NCBI GenBank assembly: GCA_963920525.1
Contig: OY986436.1
Coordinates: 183,775,496-183,839,495 of the forward strand
Direction: 5' to 3'
Source: Dichetophora obliterata
Taxonomy: Eukaryota > Arthropoda > Insecta > Diptera > Sciomyzidae
DNA length: 64,000 nt
The stretch's first letter is position 1. Every line of letters begins with the position of its first letter. Positions 52,620-62,734 of the stretch are shown here, piece after piece. The notes beneath the pieces are model-generated. The model was not told where the DNA came from and did not search any database. It saw nothing but the letters and a program-made list of their open reading frames with translations. A program made the position numbers and the translations under genes.

Positions 52620-53753
52620 AAGGGCCGCTTTATTCACTTTTAATAAATCGCAGTTTCAATAACTCTTGTTGACTTGACTTTTCGTACAACTTGCCAAGTT
52701 AAATATTTTAATTTCTCAAGTTAAAATTTCATTTCATTCAGTTTAAGTTGAAATTTTATATGTTGGAGTTAAGTCAAGTTATAAATACATAAGTTATAAA
52801 ACATCCCAGGAAATTTTTTAATATATGATGGGAAATGAGAAAAGAAATGACTTTTATAACTTATGTAATGGAAATTTGTTGATGTTGAAGGCAACACAAT
52901 GTCAAAAAAATATTTTGTTATTAAAATATATGTGTGCAGAAAACAGAAACAAAGTTATTTGCAAATAATGGGGGTTTTCAGTTAACGGTGTTTCAAATTA
53001 AGATATGCTTTAATTCACTTCGTTAAATAACGGCGCATGCTTTATATGTAGTCTAATAAAAATATTTCTAAAAGACATGCGCTTTCATGAACATTTTAAA
53101 TTAGCTTGTGTTACTATGCCGTGTTTGATTTTTTTAGTTGTTATTTAAAACATTATATAGTCCTTTGACAATCGAAAAAATGATGTTTATAATTTTGTCT
53201 TTGTATTTTGATAACAGAGGATGATAAATTCGAGTCCTTCAAAATATGGTCGACGGTTAATCTATGAATTAATCGGCTGGACCAATTTTTAATTAGTTTG
53301 GTTTTGTTTTGGTTATTAACATGTAACCATGTATGTAACATGTGACCATGTATTCTATTTTTTTTAAGAAATCAACTTTGGCGCCTTCTAGCATACACAA
53401 CCAATATTACAAAAATAGTTTCTTTATATTGACTTCTAACTAAATTATGTTAAAATAAACCCGACTACGGTGTATAATAAAATGGCTTTAAAAAAAAATC
53501 GTTAAAAATTTAAATTGTTCCACTTAAGGTTCTAGAAACCAACTTTAAGCGCAATCTTTAAATGCGTTTTTCTTGGAAAGTTATTGTTCACGCGAACGTG
53601 CAATGTAGTTCAGCTCTTTGCAAATTGGAATAGATGTTTTTTTAGAATACTGTTTTTAACCGTTTTTTTACTTCTAGAAAAATAAGTTTGGTTTTTTTTA
53701 AAAGTGGTCTTAAATGTATTGTTTCATTTTTGGTTTCTCTTCGTCAAACTAAT
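52620..53753 (-). repeat. Dispersed 1.1-kb repeat, copy B
   Basis: It is reverse-complement to 18884-19985 from AAGGGCCG to TCGTCAAACTAAT, with scattered substitutions and small indels. Both copies are non-coding; frames such as 53153-53341 are incidental. Confidence 0.7.
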
Positions 53754-54134
53754 ATATACTAAATCGAACGAAAAAAGTTTCATTTTTGACTTAAGTAGAG
53801 ATTTGTGACTTGAAGGCTGCACGACATTATTTTTTCCAACTTCCAACATACAGAGTAAATGGAGCTATAGTACTTGCACCAGTTCTGTTGAAATTCTTTA
53901 AATGAAGCAAATTCAGTCACTAGAGCTGTTAAACATAAAAAGGCATTTACAAAAATTTAGTAACTGAAATTAAAAAGATTCATCAGAAATGGTGCCTTAT
54001 TTTGGGATACCTTAATTTACTCTCTATGCACTACTACTTCTTGAAAATCGAGTGACCACCAAACTGAAATTGGCAAGCTTCATATTCTCTTTAACAAATG
54101 GCTCCAGCTGCACGTACAATAGACCAGGTCGGTC

Positions 54135-55070
54135 CCCATACAAAAAAAATAAGCTTGAAAAGTCCGCCCCTTATATGAAAGCTTACCTCAAGAGGGGTAC
54201 GTGGGCATAACATTTTTTTTTTAGGCACCCTGTATGAACCGCCAAAACCGTTTTTTCGTTATAACTTTGCTTCCTTAAGTCTGATCTTCAAATGCAATAT
54301 ATCGTTAAAAAGGTATTAATGAACCCTACAATTGCTTTATAGGCTACAATTGACAACCGCATCGAGACTTCTACGTCTCTATGTATAAAAAACAAACCCT
54401 TCTGCAGCTTTACGAAACCTGGTCGCATTCGTTGTAAAAGTTTATGCACCATTTTGGTTTCTTGTTAAAAGTCAACCACAAGCCATCCACGGAAGTCGAC
54501 ATATTTTTAAATATATATGTTGGATACGTCAGCTGCCAACAGACTTGCAAACTGTAATTCGAAGAACTGTAGAATATAACGCATACTATTGCCATCCCGA
54601 AAATATTCTTCTTTCCATGATTACGGACCCGGATCAAGCAATACGTATGCAGGGATATCAGCTTATAAGAACAGCGCGATATGATCCACCATTATCGGTC
54701 AGGGAATTTTATGTTCTAAAAAAGGAAATAATAAATTTTGATAGCGATTGCTTTACAAAAATGATTGATTGGAGTAAATTTAAGAGCACGGAACCACCGT
54801 AGAAGTCTGCGTAACTGAAATAATTTAACGAATTTGAGGTTTTAGGTTGATGGAGCCTATAAAGCAATTGTAGGGTTCATTAATACCTTTTTAACGCTAT
54901 ATTGCATTTGAAGATCGGACTTAAGGAAGCAAAGTTATAACGAAAAAACGATTTTGGCGGTTCATACAGGGTGCCTAAAAAAAAATTTGTATGCCCACAT
55001 AATTCTCTCGAGGTAAGCTTTCATATGAGGGGCGGACTTTTTAAACTTTTTTTTGCGACCCACTCTAACG
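54135..55070 (+). mobile_element. Inverted-repeat element enclosing an unfamiliar protein fragment
   Basis: Arms at about 54135-54350 and 54855-55070 are reverse complements. They share AAAGTCCGCCCCT, TATGAAAGCTTACCTC, ACCGCCAAAACCGTTTTTTC and TTCATTAATACC-type blocks. Between them, only about 500 bp remains, most of it one reading frame. Exact termini and target duplication are not resolved. The outer left sequence GGTCGGTCCCCATAC and outer right GGGTCGC only partly agree. Confidence 0.6.
54392..54802 (+). pseudogene. C-terminal fragment of an unfamiliar multi-copy-type protein
   Basis: An open frame without a start ATG reads VKVYAPFWFLVKSQPQAIHG, then HIFKYICWIRQLP, then TVEYNAYYCHPENILLSMIT, then a predicted helical stretch, and closes MIDWSKFKSTEPP and TAG at 54802. 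The pattern (aromatic-rich opening, a His-Pro-Glu-Asn segment, a terminal Met-Ile-Asp-Trp with Glu-Pro-Pro) resembles, from memory, uncharacterised repetitive arthropod proteins. I do not know their function. Its position between inverted repeats suggests transposon origin. Confidence 0.45.
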
Positions 55071-55234
55071 TACAAATTCCACATTGTGAACTGATGCAAA
55101 AATGTAGGTACCGACTACTCACAATTGTGCACATAATAACAGCACTTTAATTTTACTGCGCATCAAAGTTTTTTTTTGGCAAACTAATGATTGTTACCTT
55201 TGGAGCTGATATCGATTAGCGGAAAATAAAACAG

Positions 55235-55404
55235 GTCATTACGGATATAAAGTGCAATTCAAGCCCTTTGAAAGACTTTGATCGATCCTCTTTTGATTGT
55301 GTTGTGCGTGTTATTAAATGTTTGAACACAAATGATCGAGAGCTAGATATACAAGTAATGCCGGCCCCAAACGGCTCGTGTTCTCGAGAAGCTCTACTTG
55401 GCAG
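55235..55404 (+). CDS. Candidate internal exon, unknown product
   Basis: A frame bounded by a possible acceptor (AAACAG at 55229-55234) and a possible donor (GCAG/GTATTA at 55404) translates as VITDIKCNSSPLKDFDRSSF, then DCVVRVIKCLNTNDRELDIQ, then VMPAPNGSCSREALLG. The composition is balanced and unlike random AT-rich DNA. The acceptor lacks a strong pyrimidine tract, and I recognise no family. It may be an exon of a host gene or a pseudogene piece. Confidence 0.3.
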
Positions 55405-55419
55405 GTATTACTCTCTGAG

Positions 55420-58400
55420 GTTTATTTTATAATAAATATTGATTGAATAGAATAAACATTCTGTCTCAGAAGTGAATTAAGCCCCTGCCACCACTGTTCT
55501 TAGCATACCGACCACGCACCGCACACGCATTTTTAACAGTGCCGATCTGTGTGCTGAAGTGTATCGGTTCTAGTCAGATAAAATAATACGTGCTTCAAAT
55601 GTTTTTATAGTAACAATTTTGTTGTCACAGCACAAGCTCAGTACCAATTGAACTGTGAATGAAGCGAAAATCACAAGTTAGACCAAATATCCCAAGTTAA
55701 AATTTATAACTGATTTGGAAGTTAGAGAAATCACAAGTTGACAAAAGTTATCAAACGAAAGTTATATCAAATCTTCAATGTGTCAAAATATTTTTGAGAA
55801 AAAATGTGCTTTAAGTTTTTGTGCGCCCTTATATAAAATTTTTTGTTAAAAATTTTACCTTCAAGAGAAGCTTTTTCAGGTTTTATCCCCTTTATTATGG
55901 TTTTTAACTTATATATGGTTGATTTTTAAATAAAAACTGATTGTTATTTTTTTACTCCAATAAAAAACCATGAATGATGATTAAAGAAATCATATATAAA
56001 ATAATTTTCCAGAAAACTTCCCTTTCCTAGATAACACCTGATATAAAAGACTGAAATACCTCTTTTTTTAAAGATTTTTCAACACTGTCCCCAAACTGGA
56101 CAAGCAACAGAAAGATCTCATATGATGAGCTCTACTTTTACAACTTTCTGGCCTCTCAACTTTTTTGCTAATTTTAGGGTCTAATGTCTCTGTTGGGTTT
56201 ATGTTTCAACATTTGAAATATTTGACAATAAAGCATATAATAGCAACAACTCTGCTAACTCAAAAAATATTAGCATCATTTAAGCAAAATCTAAAATAAT
56301 AGCTACACAATTTTATGATTTTATAAAAAACGGCCCATAGATAATTAGAATTTTTACAAAGTTAGAAGAAGACTGTATCTTCCAAACGAAGCAAGTGCCA
56401 GACATAGAATTTTAACTGAAGAAACTAACTTAAAATTATTCTTTGAAAATCAATATTTTTTTCAAATATGAGCAATCAACAACAAATATCTTTTAATACT
56501 TTTCAGAATAGATTTTTGTCATTTTTTAAAAAATGTTGACAAACATTTTCAAAAATAGGGATTAAAATAATGGGATGGTGTGTTTGTTCACATGCCCAGA
56601 CAAAAGGTACTTTTGAGCATGAAATGTGATAAGAAACACATTTTTTACACAGACTTAAAATATTTGAGGAACTTATAGTCACTTATAGTGATTATCCGGA
56701 AACATCAATTAACTAGGATCGATGAAGATCATAACGATGAAGATATTTTGTTGTTCTTATGAGAAAACTCTTTCTGTTCTGAAAGTTTTCCGTATCCAAG
56801 AAAAGATTGTAACAAAATATATAAAGATTAAAAAGAAGCAATCAATATAACATGCTTTTTTGATATGTTGTATATAATGTTATTTTAAATTTAATTGAAT
56901 TGTTCATTGAATTCTGAAAGAAAAAAAAAATACACATTTACATTAATTTTTGCATTCAATAAAACGAACGCTCACTTTAAAGCTATACGAAATTTCCCCT
57001 AAATCACCGTGAATATCGATGACATTACTCAAACACATATTTTTTACTGTGTAAGCTCCACTTCAAATTGCGAATTCTTCAACACAACGTGCCTTCCCCA
57101 ACTACATTGACATCGTTTCCAATATCAGCACAATAAAGTGTACCTCCAGCTACCTACTTTCAATCTCTGCTTGAACCAAATTTAGGGACAGTCAGAGTAA
57201 CTGAGTTTAGTCGATGCCCGACAAACGATCAGCGTGCAAAACACTCAGTTTACAGCTTTCTTGCACGAACCGCGTTTACAAAATATAAAAAAAAAACAAT
57301 CACAAAGCTGTGAAGCAGTCATAATTTTCTTTGCTTGGCAATTCGTGGCTGTGATTACAACTTTAGAGACAGAACAAATTATTAGATCCAAGCATCAAAG
57401 TCAGCGAACAAGTTTTAAAGTACATCTTTTTCGAGGAATTACTACCGTAGAACAGCGTTTCCGGTTGAAATAAATCCTTTTCCAATTTCCGGTTACACGC
57501 AGTTAAGCAACAATCAATCGCGTACTTATTTCTGCTTTGTATTTGTATCTTGTTTTGGTGTTTTTTTTCTATCTGTGACTGATTTTGGGAGTAGTGAAAA
57601 GTGACTTTTAACTCCACCATCAACAATATATTTTACAGAAGAATTGTGTTTCTGATGCACAAATATAATAAATCAATAAAATTATAAAATAACATAAATA
57701 TAAATAAAAGTTAATCGAAAGAAAGAGAGAGAGTAAACTTGTGCCTAGAGATAATTCGGTTAACGATCATTGACTTTGCTCATTGTTTTTACAAAAAAAA
57801 AAAAACTTACATTTTCACTCTCACATCCAAGCAATTTTACACCGAATATAAATAAAAGAAGAAATTATATATATAAAAAAAATAAAAAATGAGTGGGATG
57901 AGCGCGTTCTACTTATGATGTGATAGTGATGACGATTAAGTATCTTTTGCAACAAAAATAGCAACAATAACAAAAATAAAAGCGACAACAAGCGTCTCCT
58001 GCTGATTATAAAGTAATCAACACATAACAAAAGAATTAAATGCCTGGCGCGATCCTCAATTGATGGCAAAAACATCTCAAAACGAGCAGATAATAACGCA
58101 TTGAATGAAATAAGAATCATAAGATTGTTGCCGAGATAAGAACACCTTCGATACAATTTGTGGTTTGTACCCGTATGCAATAGTTATGATCATAAATATG
58201 AGAATAAATTAATTTAATAAGACGTCTTAAATCGTGGACACGCGTATTTCTTAAAGTGTGTCTTCAATAAATAGAACTCGGGAAGAAATGCATTCTTAAA
58301 TAGTTTAACTGTTAGTGACAAATCAAGAGCCCGAAGAAAATCTTGTTAGAAACAGAACAGAAAAAAACATATTCTTCATACAGATAGATGAAAAATTTTA

Positions 58401-58520
58401 TAATTTAAAAGGTTCTAAGGTTCTAAGACGTAGACCACCATTTCAAGACGTAGACAAAAATAAACATGCCGATGAGGACCACAACACAATTCGTTTCAAT
58501 GAGCACCAAATAATGTAAGT
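55420..58520. other. No supported gene
   Basis: AT-rich sequence. Around 57190-57260 an initiator-like ACTCAGTTTAC and GC-richer leader sequence could be a promoter and 5' UTR. At 58300-58514 a short open stretch ends at a good donor-like AAT/GTAAGT. Neither could be tied to a coding exon. The 119-codon minus-strand frame at 57821-58180 is Leu/Ile/Ser low-complexity and not accepted. Confidence 0.3.
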
Positions 58521-58527
58521 CCTTAAA

Positions 58528-58769
58528 CAGAGCTGGACAATAATAATTGCAGGTGTAATTGATTGCAGCAAGGACAAGAATTGTTTTGATACCAATTTCA
58601 AAAATTTTTAAAATTAGGATTGCGGCAAATCGTTCATCGAACGATTGTAGATTACGACTGAAGTAAGCGTAATTTTGAAGAAGTCAAAATTTCGATTACT
58701 GTAATTGTAAATCAGTACATTTTTTTTGAAAAAGTTTACTGCAATCGTAATCCTTATCGCCCAGCTCTG
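58528..58769. mobile_element. hAT-type MITE with 8-bp duplication
   Basis: The 242-bp element has ends CAGAGCTGGACAAT and ATCGCCCAGCTCTG. It is flanked by TCCTTAAA (58520-58527) and CCCTTAAA (58770-58777), an 8-bp duplication with one change. It shares ends and GATTAC-rich body with 3419-3890. Confidence 0.78.
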
Positions 58770-58777
58770 CCCTTAAA

Positions 58778-61260
58778 GCACCTTCTTCGAAAGTATTTAC
58801 TACCATAAACTAAATACGAAAGTATTTATCCATAGCAGTGTCGGATTTTTTTCAAATTTTAAACTAAATGTATTTGCTTAATTTTTAAGCCATTAGATGA
58901 CTTTTGAGTAGTTTAAAGAGATTTTATCGTTTTCGGAAAGACATTATGTATAGGAAGCAGGCGTAGTTTCGTTTGTGTGGAATTTAAAAGATTTAATTGT
59001 TTTGATAAAGTCACTTTGTTTGGTCACTTTGTCAACCTGACGAAGCTTGGAATTTCCAACGAGACAGTAGTGTTAAGACAGTTGCAACACCTTCACAAAT
59101 TTTTACCCACACACACAGTCACTTTTGCTACTGCCTGCTCAACTTAACTTTTTTGAAGACAGTTGGCGGGATAGTAGCTAGAATAGTAGAATGATATTTT
59201 GCATATTGAATGATAGAAGTTGAGATGATGAATTTTCTTCATAATATGGTCATTTTACACTATTTTGTCTACTGTCTTGTCGAATGTTTGGACGCTTACT
59301 CGCAGTTTTCAAAGTTTGTCAACTAATGCGAATTCTTCACTGTCTTAACAGTACTGTATCGCGTAACCCCCGTGTTATGGTAAATACTGAAAAGCAAACA
59401 GACGTATTGATCTCTCAAAACTGACATACATACATATGCACAAACATATATCTAGACAAACAGTATGCAAAACAACAAAGACAAACAGCATAACAATAAC
59501 TAAGGCAGAACTTACAACGTAAGATGTAATTTATTTTTCCACTGACAACTGATCAAATATAAAGTGTGTGTTCATGGTAAAACTAGACAAGGTAGTGTTA
59601 TGGCTGAATGTGCTATCTTTCTTAAGGCCGCTTTACATTGTCCTACTGTGTGTTACCACATGTGAGATAGAAAGTATTATTGAATTTCATCATGCTGTCA
59701 TTTTTAATATTTGTATGAAGAAATTAATTTTTCGCTTTTAGACTATCTCACAGAATCCCCCCACCACATTTTCATACTTTACACTATACTAAGAGGCAGA
59801 TTTAGATAGATTCTTTTGCAATTAAAAGCTCGTAAGCTATTAAAAGCTCGCAATTGGGTGCAAGCAACTCGTCTTTCTCCTCCATTCTGCTCTCATTGCC
59901 ATTCAATTTTCTTTTCTTGACTGTAGAGCGAATTGATTAGAAAATAAACATAGACCTTTTCATTTGCAGTAACGTAATATAAACTAACCAAAAAAAACTT
60001 TCTTATATTTTCATCTATAAAAAAAATACTAATTAAAAAATGCATAAATACTCGTAAGTCCAATCAGAAATTTCATTTTGAACAGCTGATTTGGTTTCGT
60101 TAGTTGTGACAACAAACGTTAGTGTTGGTGAAAAATCGACTAACGATTGCAATATATATATATGTATGTCAGAGTTGCCAACCATTTTCAATTAAAGCCT
60201 TTCATTAACGTTTTTACTAAATAATAAATGCGTCAGAACTAACTTCGTTATAAGAAAAAAATTAAGCTTTAATAAATAGTAACAACTTCAATACTATTTG
60301 AATTATAAGAAAAACTGTTTTGAATTTCTAACTTTAATACTAAAAAATTATTTTTCTTAAGTTTAGGGGGGCCACTTTCCCCATCGCTACGTCCATGCTT
60401 TGCGGTATTAGGAGTTGTTATGAGGAGTACAGAGGGAAAGAACACGAAATGGGAATTTAAATGGAAATAACCTATATTCAAAAATTCTAATCACAAAATC
60501 AGAACACATTTTTTTAATAGTGAATCCACAAGAAGCAACGAAAACTAAAAAAAAGAAGATATTGATATTGTTTTAAAATTTTTCAGTAGTAAAGTAAGTT
60601 GATATTTGGCTTGTTTTTTCTAAATATCTCAGATAAAATTATTTAAATAGGATTGCAATAGGAAATCATTTAAACTAATTTGTTTTCTAAATTGAGTGGG
60701 TGCAACAGGTATTTTTTTTATGCATTATTATTATTTTTCTAATAATTTATTCCAATCAAATGCATAAATTATGAATGTAAACACAACAAATTATTCATAT
60801 AAACGAATTGTTTAACAAAGCAGTTTTGTTATAGCTTGGATGCTGCTTTCTGTGCGACATTACCACTTGTAGAAAATATTGCTTCTGCTCTTTATCATTA
60901 GTTAAGCTTTGGTTGCATTTTTCTGTTAGTGTGACAGCATGGTTTCGCTGTATCGTTGAGAATTTCAATGGCCTTATTTTGTAAAACGAACGCAGTCACT
61001 TGCGTTATTTTTTTTATCTGGCAATATATTTTCAAGGAAAATTTCAGTGAAAGAGAGAGGGTTTGTTCTAATTCATATGGAAATGGAATTGTCAGACGAA
61101 GAAACCAAAAGTGAGGTAATTGCATGCGTTTTACAAAATAAGGCCATAAGATTTTTTAGAATCGACATGCAATTCTTCTATGATTTTTAGCTTCTCCAGA
61201 GTTTTGTAGAAAATCGTACGTTAATTCTAATAATTTATTTTATGGCTTATATATATATTA
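58778..61260. other. No supported gene; RTE scrap at 59033
   Basis: AT-rich sequence. A 28-bp match to the 3' part of the RTE-like element is listed separately. A GC-rich end-like block, GGGGGGCCACTTTCCCCATC, at about 60366 resembles the terminus of an element, but its partner was not found. Confidence 0.35.
59033..59060 (+). repeat. 28-bp fragment of the RTE-like element
   Basis: CAACCTGACGAAGCTTGGAA and the following 8 bases are identical to 5441-5468, inside the frame encoding NLTKLGISN. The flanks do not match. Confidence 0.7.
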
Positions 61261-61565
61261 GGGCGGGTCAAATTCTGGCTCAGCGAAATTCGTAAAATAC
61301 ATGTAATTTCAAGACTTTTTCTCCACTACACCATATACAAATTCTGAAAAAAAGCTGTGAGGCCTTTCGTAAATAGATTCATACACATACATTCATACAT
61401 TCATATTTTATAATTGAGAACAAAATCTATTTACGAAAGTCCGCACAGCTTTTTTTCAGAATTTGTATATGCTGTAGTGGAGAAAAAGTCTTGAAATTAC
61501 ATGTATTTTACGAATTTCGCTGAGCCAGACCTCCAAAAAATTCGTCCATACAAATTGACCCGCCC
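61261..61565. mobile_element. MITE with GGGCGGGTCAA TIRs
   Basis: The 305-bp element has arms of about 130 bp facing each other (GTCTTGAAATTACATGTATT at the right is complementary to the left). It is embedded in an AT microsatellite, with ATTA on the left and TAAT on the right. A half copy occurs at 38484-38632. No coding sequence. Confidence 0.75.
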
Positions 61566-61879
61566 TAATATATATATGGCATAATTTTTATATTTAACTG
61601 GAATACATTATTAAAAAATAATGATAATGAACAAATTACTAGTTACATCACTCAAATAAGAAAAAAAAGCAGTTAAAACCAAATGCAATCCTATTTAAGG
61701 AATTTTATATAAGATATTAAAAAAAAAAAATCAGCCAAATATCAACTTCCTCATGCCATTTTATGGTCATTAAAACACTTCGTCATCAAGAAAGGAAACT
61801 CAAATTTAAGCTCGAGACTTCACTTTTGTAATGGTTTGTATAAATCATTATATTTAATTTATCCACAGAGCCAAAAACC

Positions 61880-62310
61880 ACCACATAAAAGCAATAAGAC
61901 CACCTAACTGAGCTATTTTATTAGGTTATCTTATTAATACTACCAAATAATAAGAATTTTCCATAGAGAAATCTTTTTAATTCCATAGAGTAAATCTTAT
62001 TAAAAATCTACAATATCAAACATTTTTTAATAAGATTCCTTATTTAATGAATGAAATGAAGTGGCAATCTTATTAATAATCAGTTTAATGTTTTATGTTG
62101 TACTATAAAAGAGCATAGCTCTTAGTGTACTTATATTTTCAACTATACGAATAAATTGAAATTGAAATTGAAAATACTTGACTTTAATAAGAAAATCTTT
62201 TTTAACTCTCCAAAGTTTTAGAAGAGACCACCTTAAATTAATAAGAACATTTTTTTGATCTGCTTTTATCAGATTTTCTTATTAAACAACCTTTTAAGAA
62301 GGTAATAACG
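61880..62310. repeat. Cluster of CTTATTAA motifs in both orientations
   Basis: At least eight occurrences of (T)CTTATTAA or its complement TTAATAAG lie within about 400 bp, some beside GACCACCT (61900 and 62226). This may be a decayed inverted-repeat element. A promoter-like or protein-binding cluster is an alternative I cannot test. Confidence 0.35.
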
Positions 62311-62427
62311 GTGAAAATTCTACTTATTCTTTGCATTAGCTTTCAGTCGTGATTGTGAAGTGAATTCGTGAAGCTTATGTGCATTTTATGGATTTAATTT
62401 ATTTGAAGTAAAAAAAAATATGTGATA

Positions 62428-62650
62428 ATGGATAATGATACTTATGTTCCCGAACTTGTTTTCGACGAGGCTGAAATTCTGGAAACTCAAGCCATATTTC
62501 AGTCGTTGGGCTTGAGTGACTCAATTTCGACTTTACTAAAAACTTATGGAGTAAACACGAAGGAGGTTCTTCAAAAAATTTAGATTGAGGATGTCGCCAC
62601 TTTCTTTGAAGGTCTCGACAGCGCCAAGTATTTTGGTGACAAAATCATAT
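62428..62650 (+). pseudogene. Small SAM-like reading frame with internal stop
   Basis: ATG at 62428 opens MDNDTYVPELVFDEAEILET, then an amphipathic stretch FQSLGLSDSISTLLKTYGVN followed by KEVLQKI. It meets TAG at 62581 and continues in the same frame as IEDVATFFEGLDSAKYFGDK. The Leu-Gly-Leu start, Tyr-Gly-Val centre and a following Ile-Glu-Asp-Val helix resemble a SAM domain split by the stop. The leader at 62340-62427 contains TTTCAGTCGTG, initiator-like. It could be an eroded host gene, a retrocopy, or a first exon in which the stop is an assembly or sequence error. Confidence 0.4.
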
Positions 62651-62734
62651 ATTGTTATGTTAAAAAGACTTATTTATCCAACAACTTTGAATTTATTTTT
62701 TTTTTGCTTCTTGTGAGATTATATTTCAACAGAT

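Noticed and set aside
57821..58180. 119-codon minus-strand frame
   Set aside because: Runs of Leu, Ile and Ser from CAACAA/AATAAA-type sequence; no family pattern.
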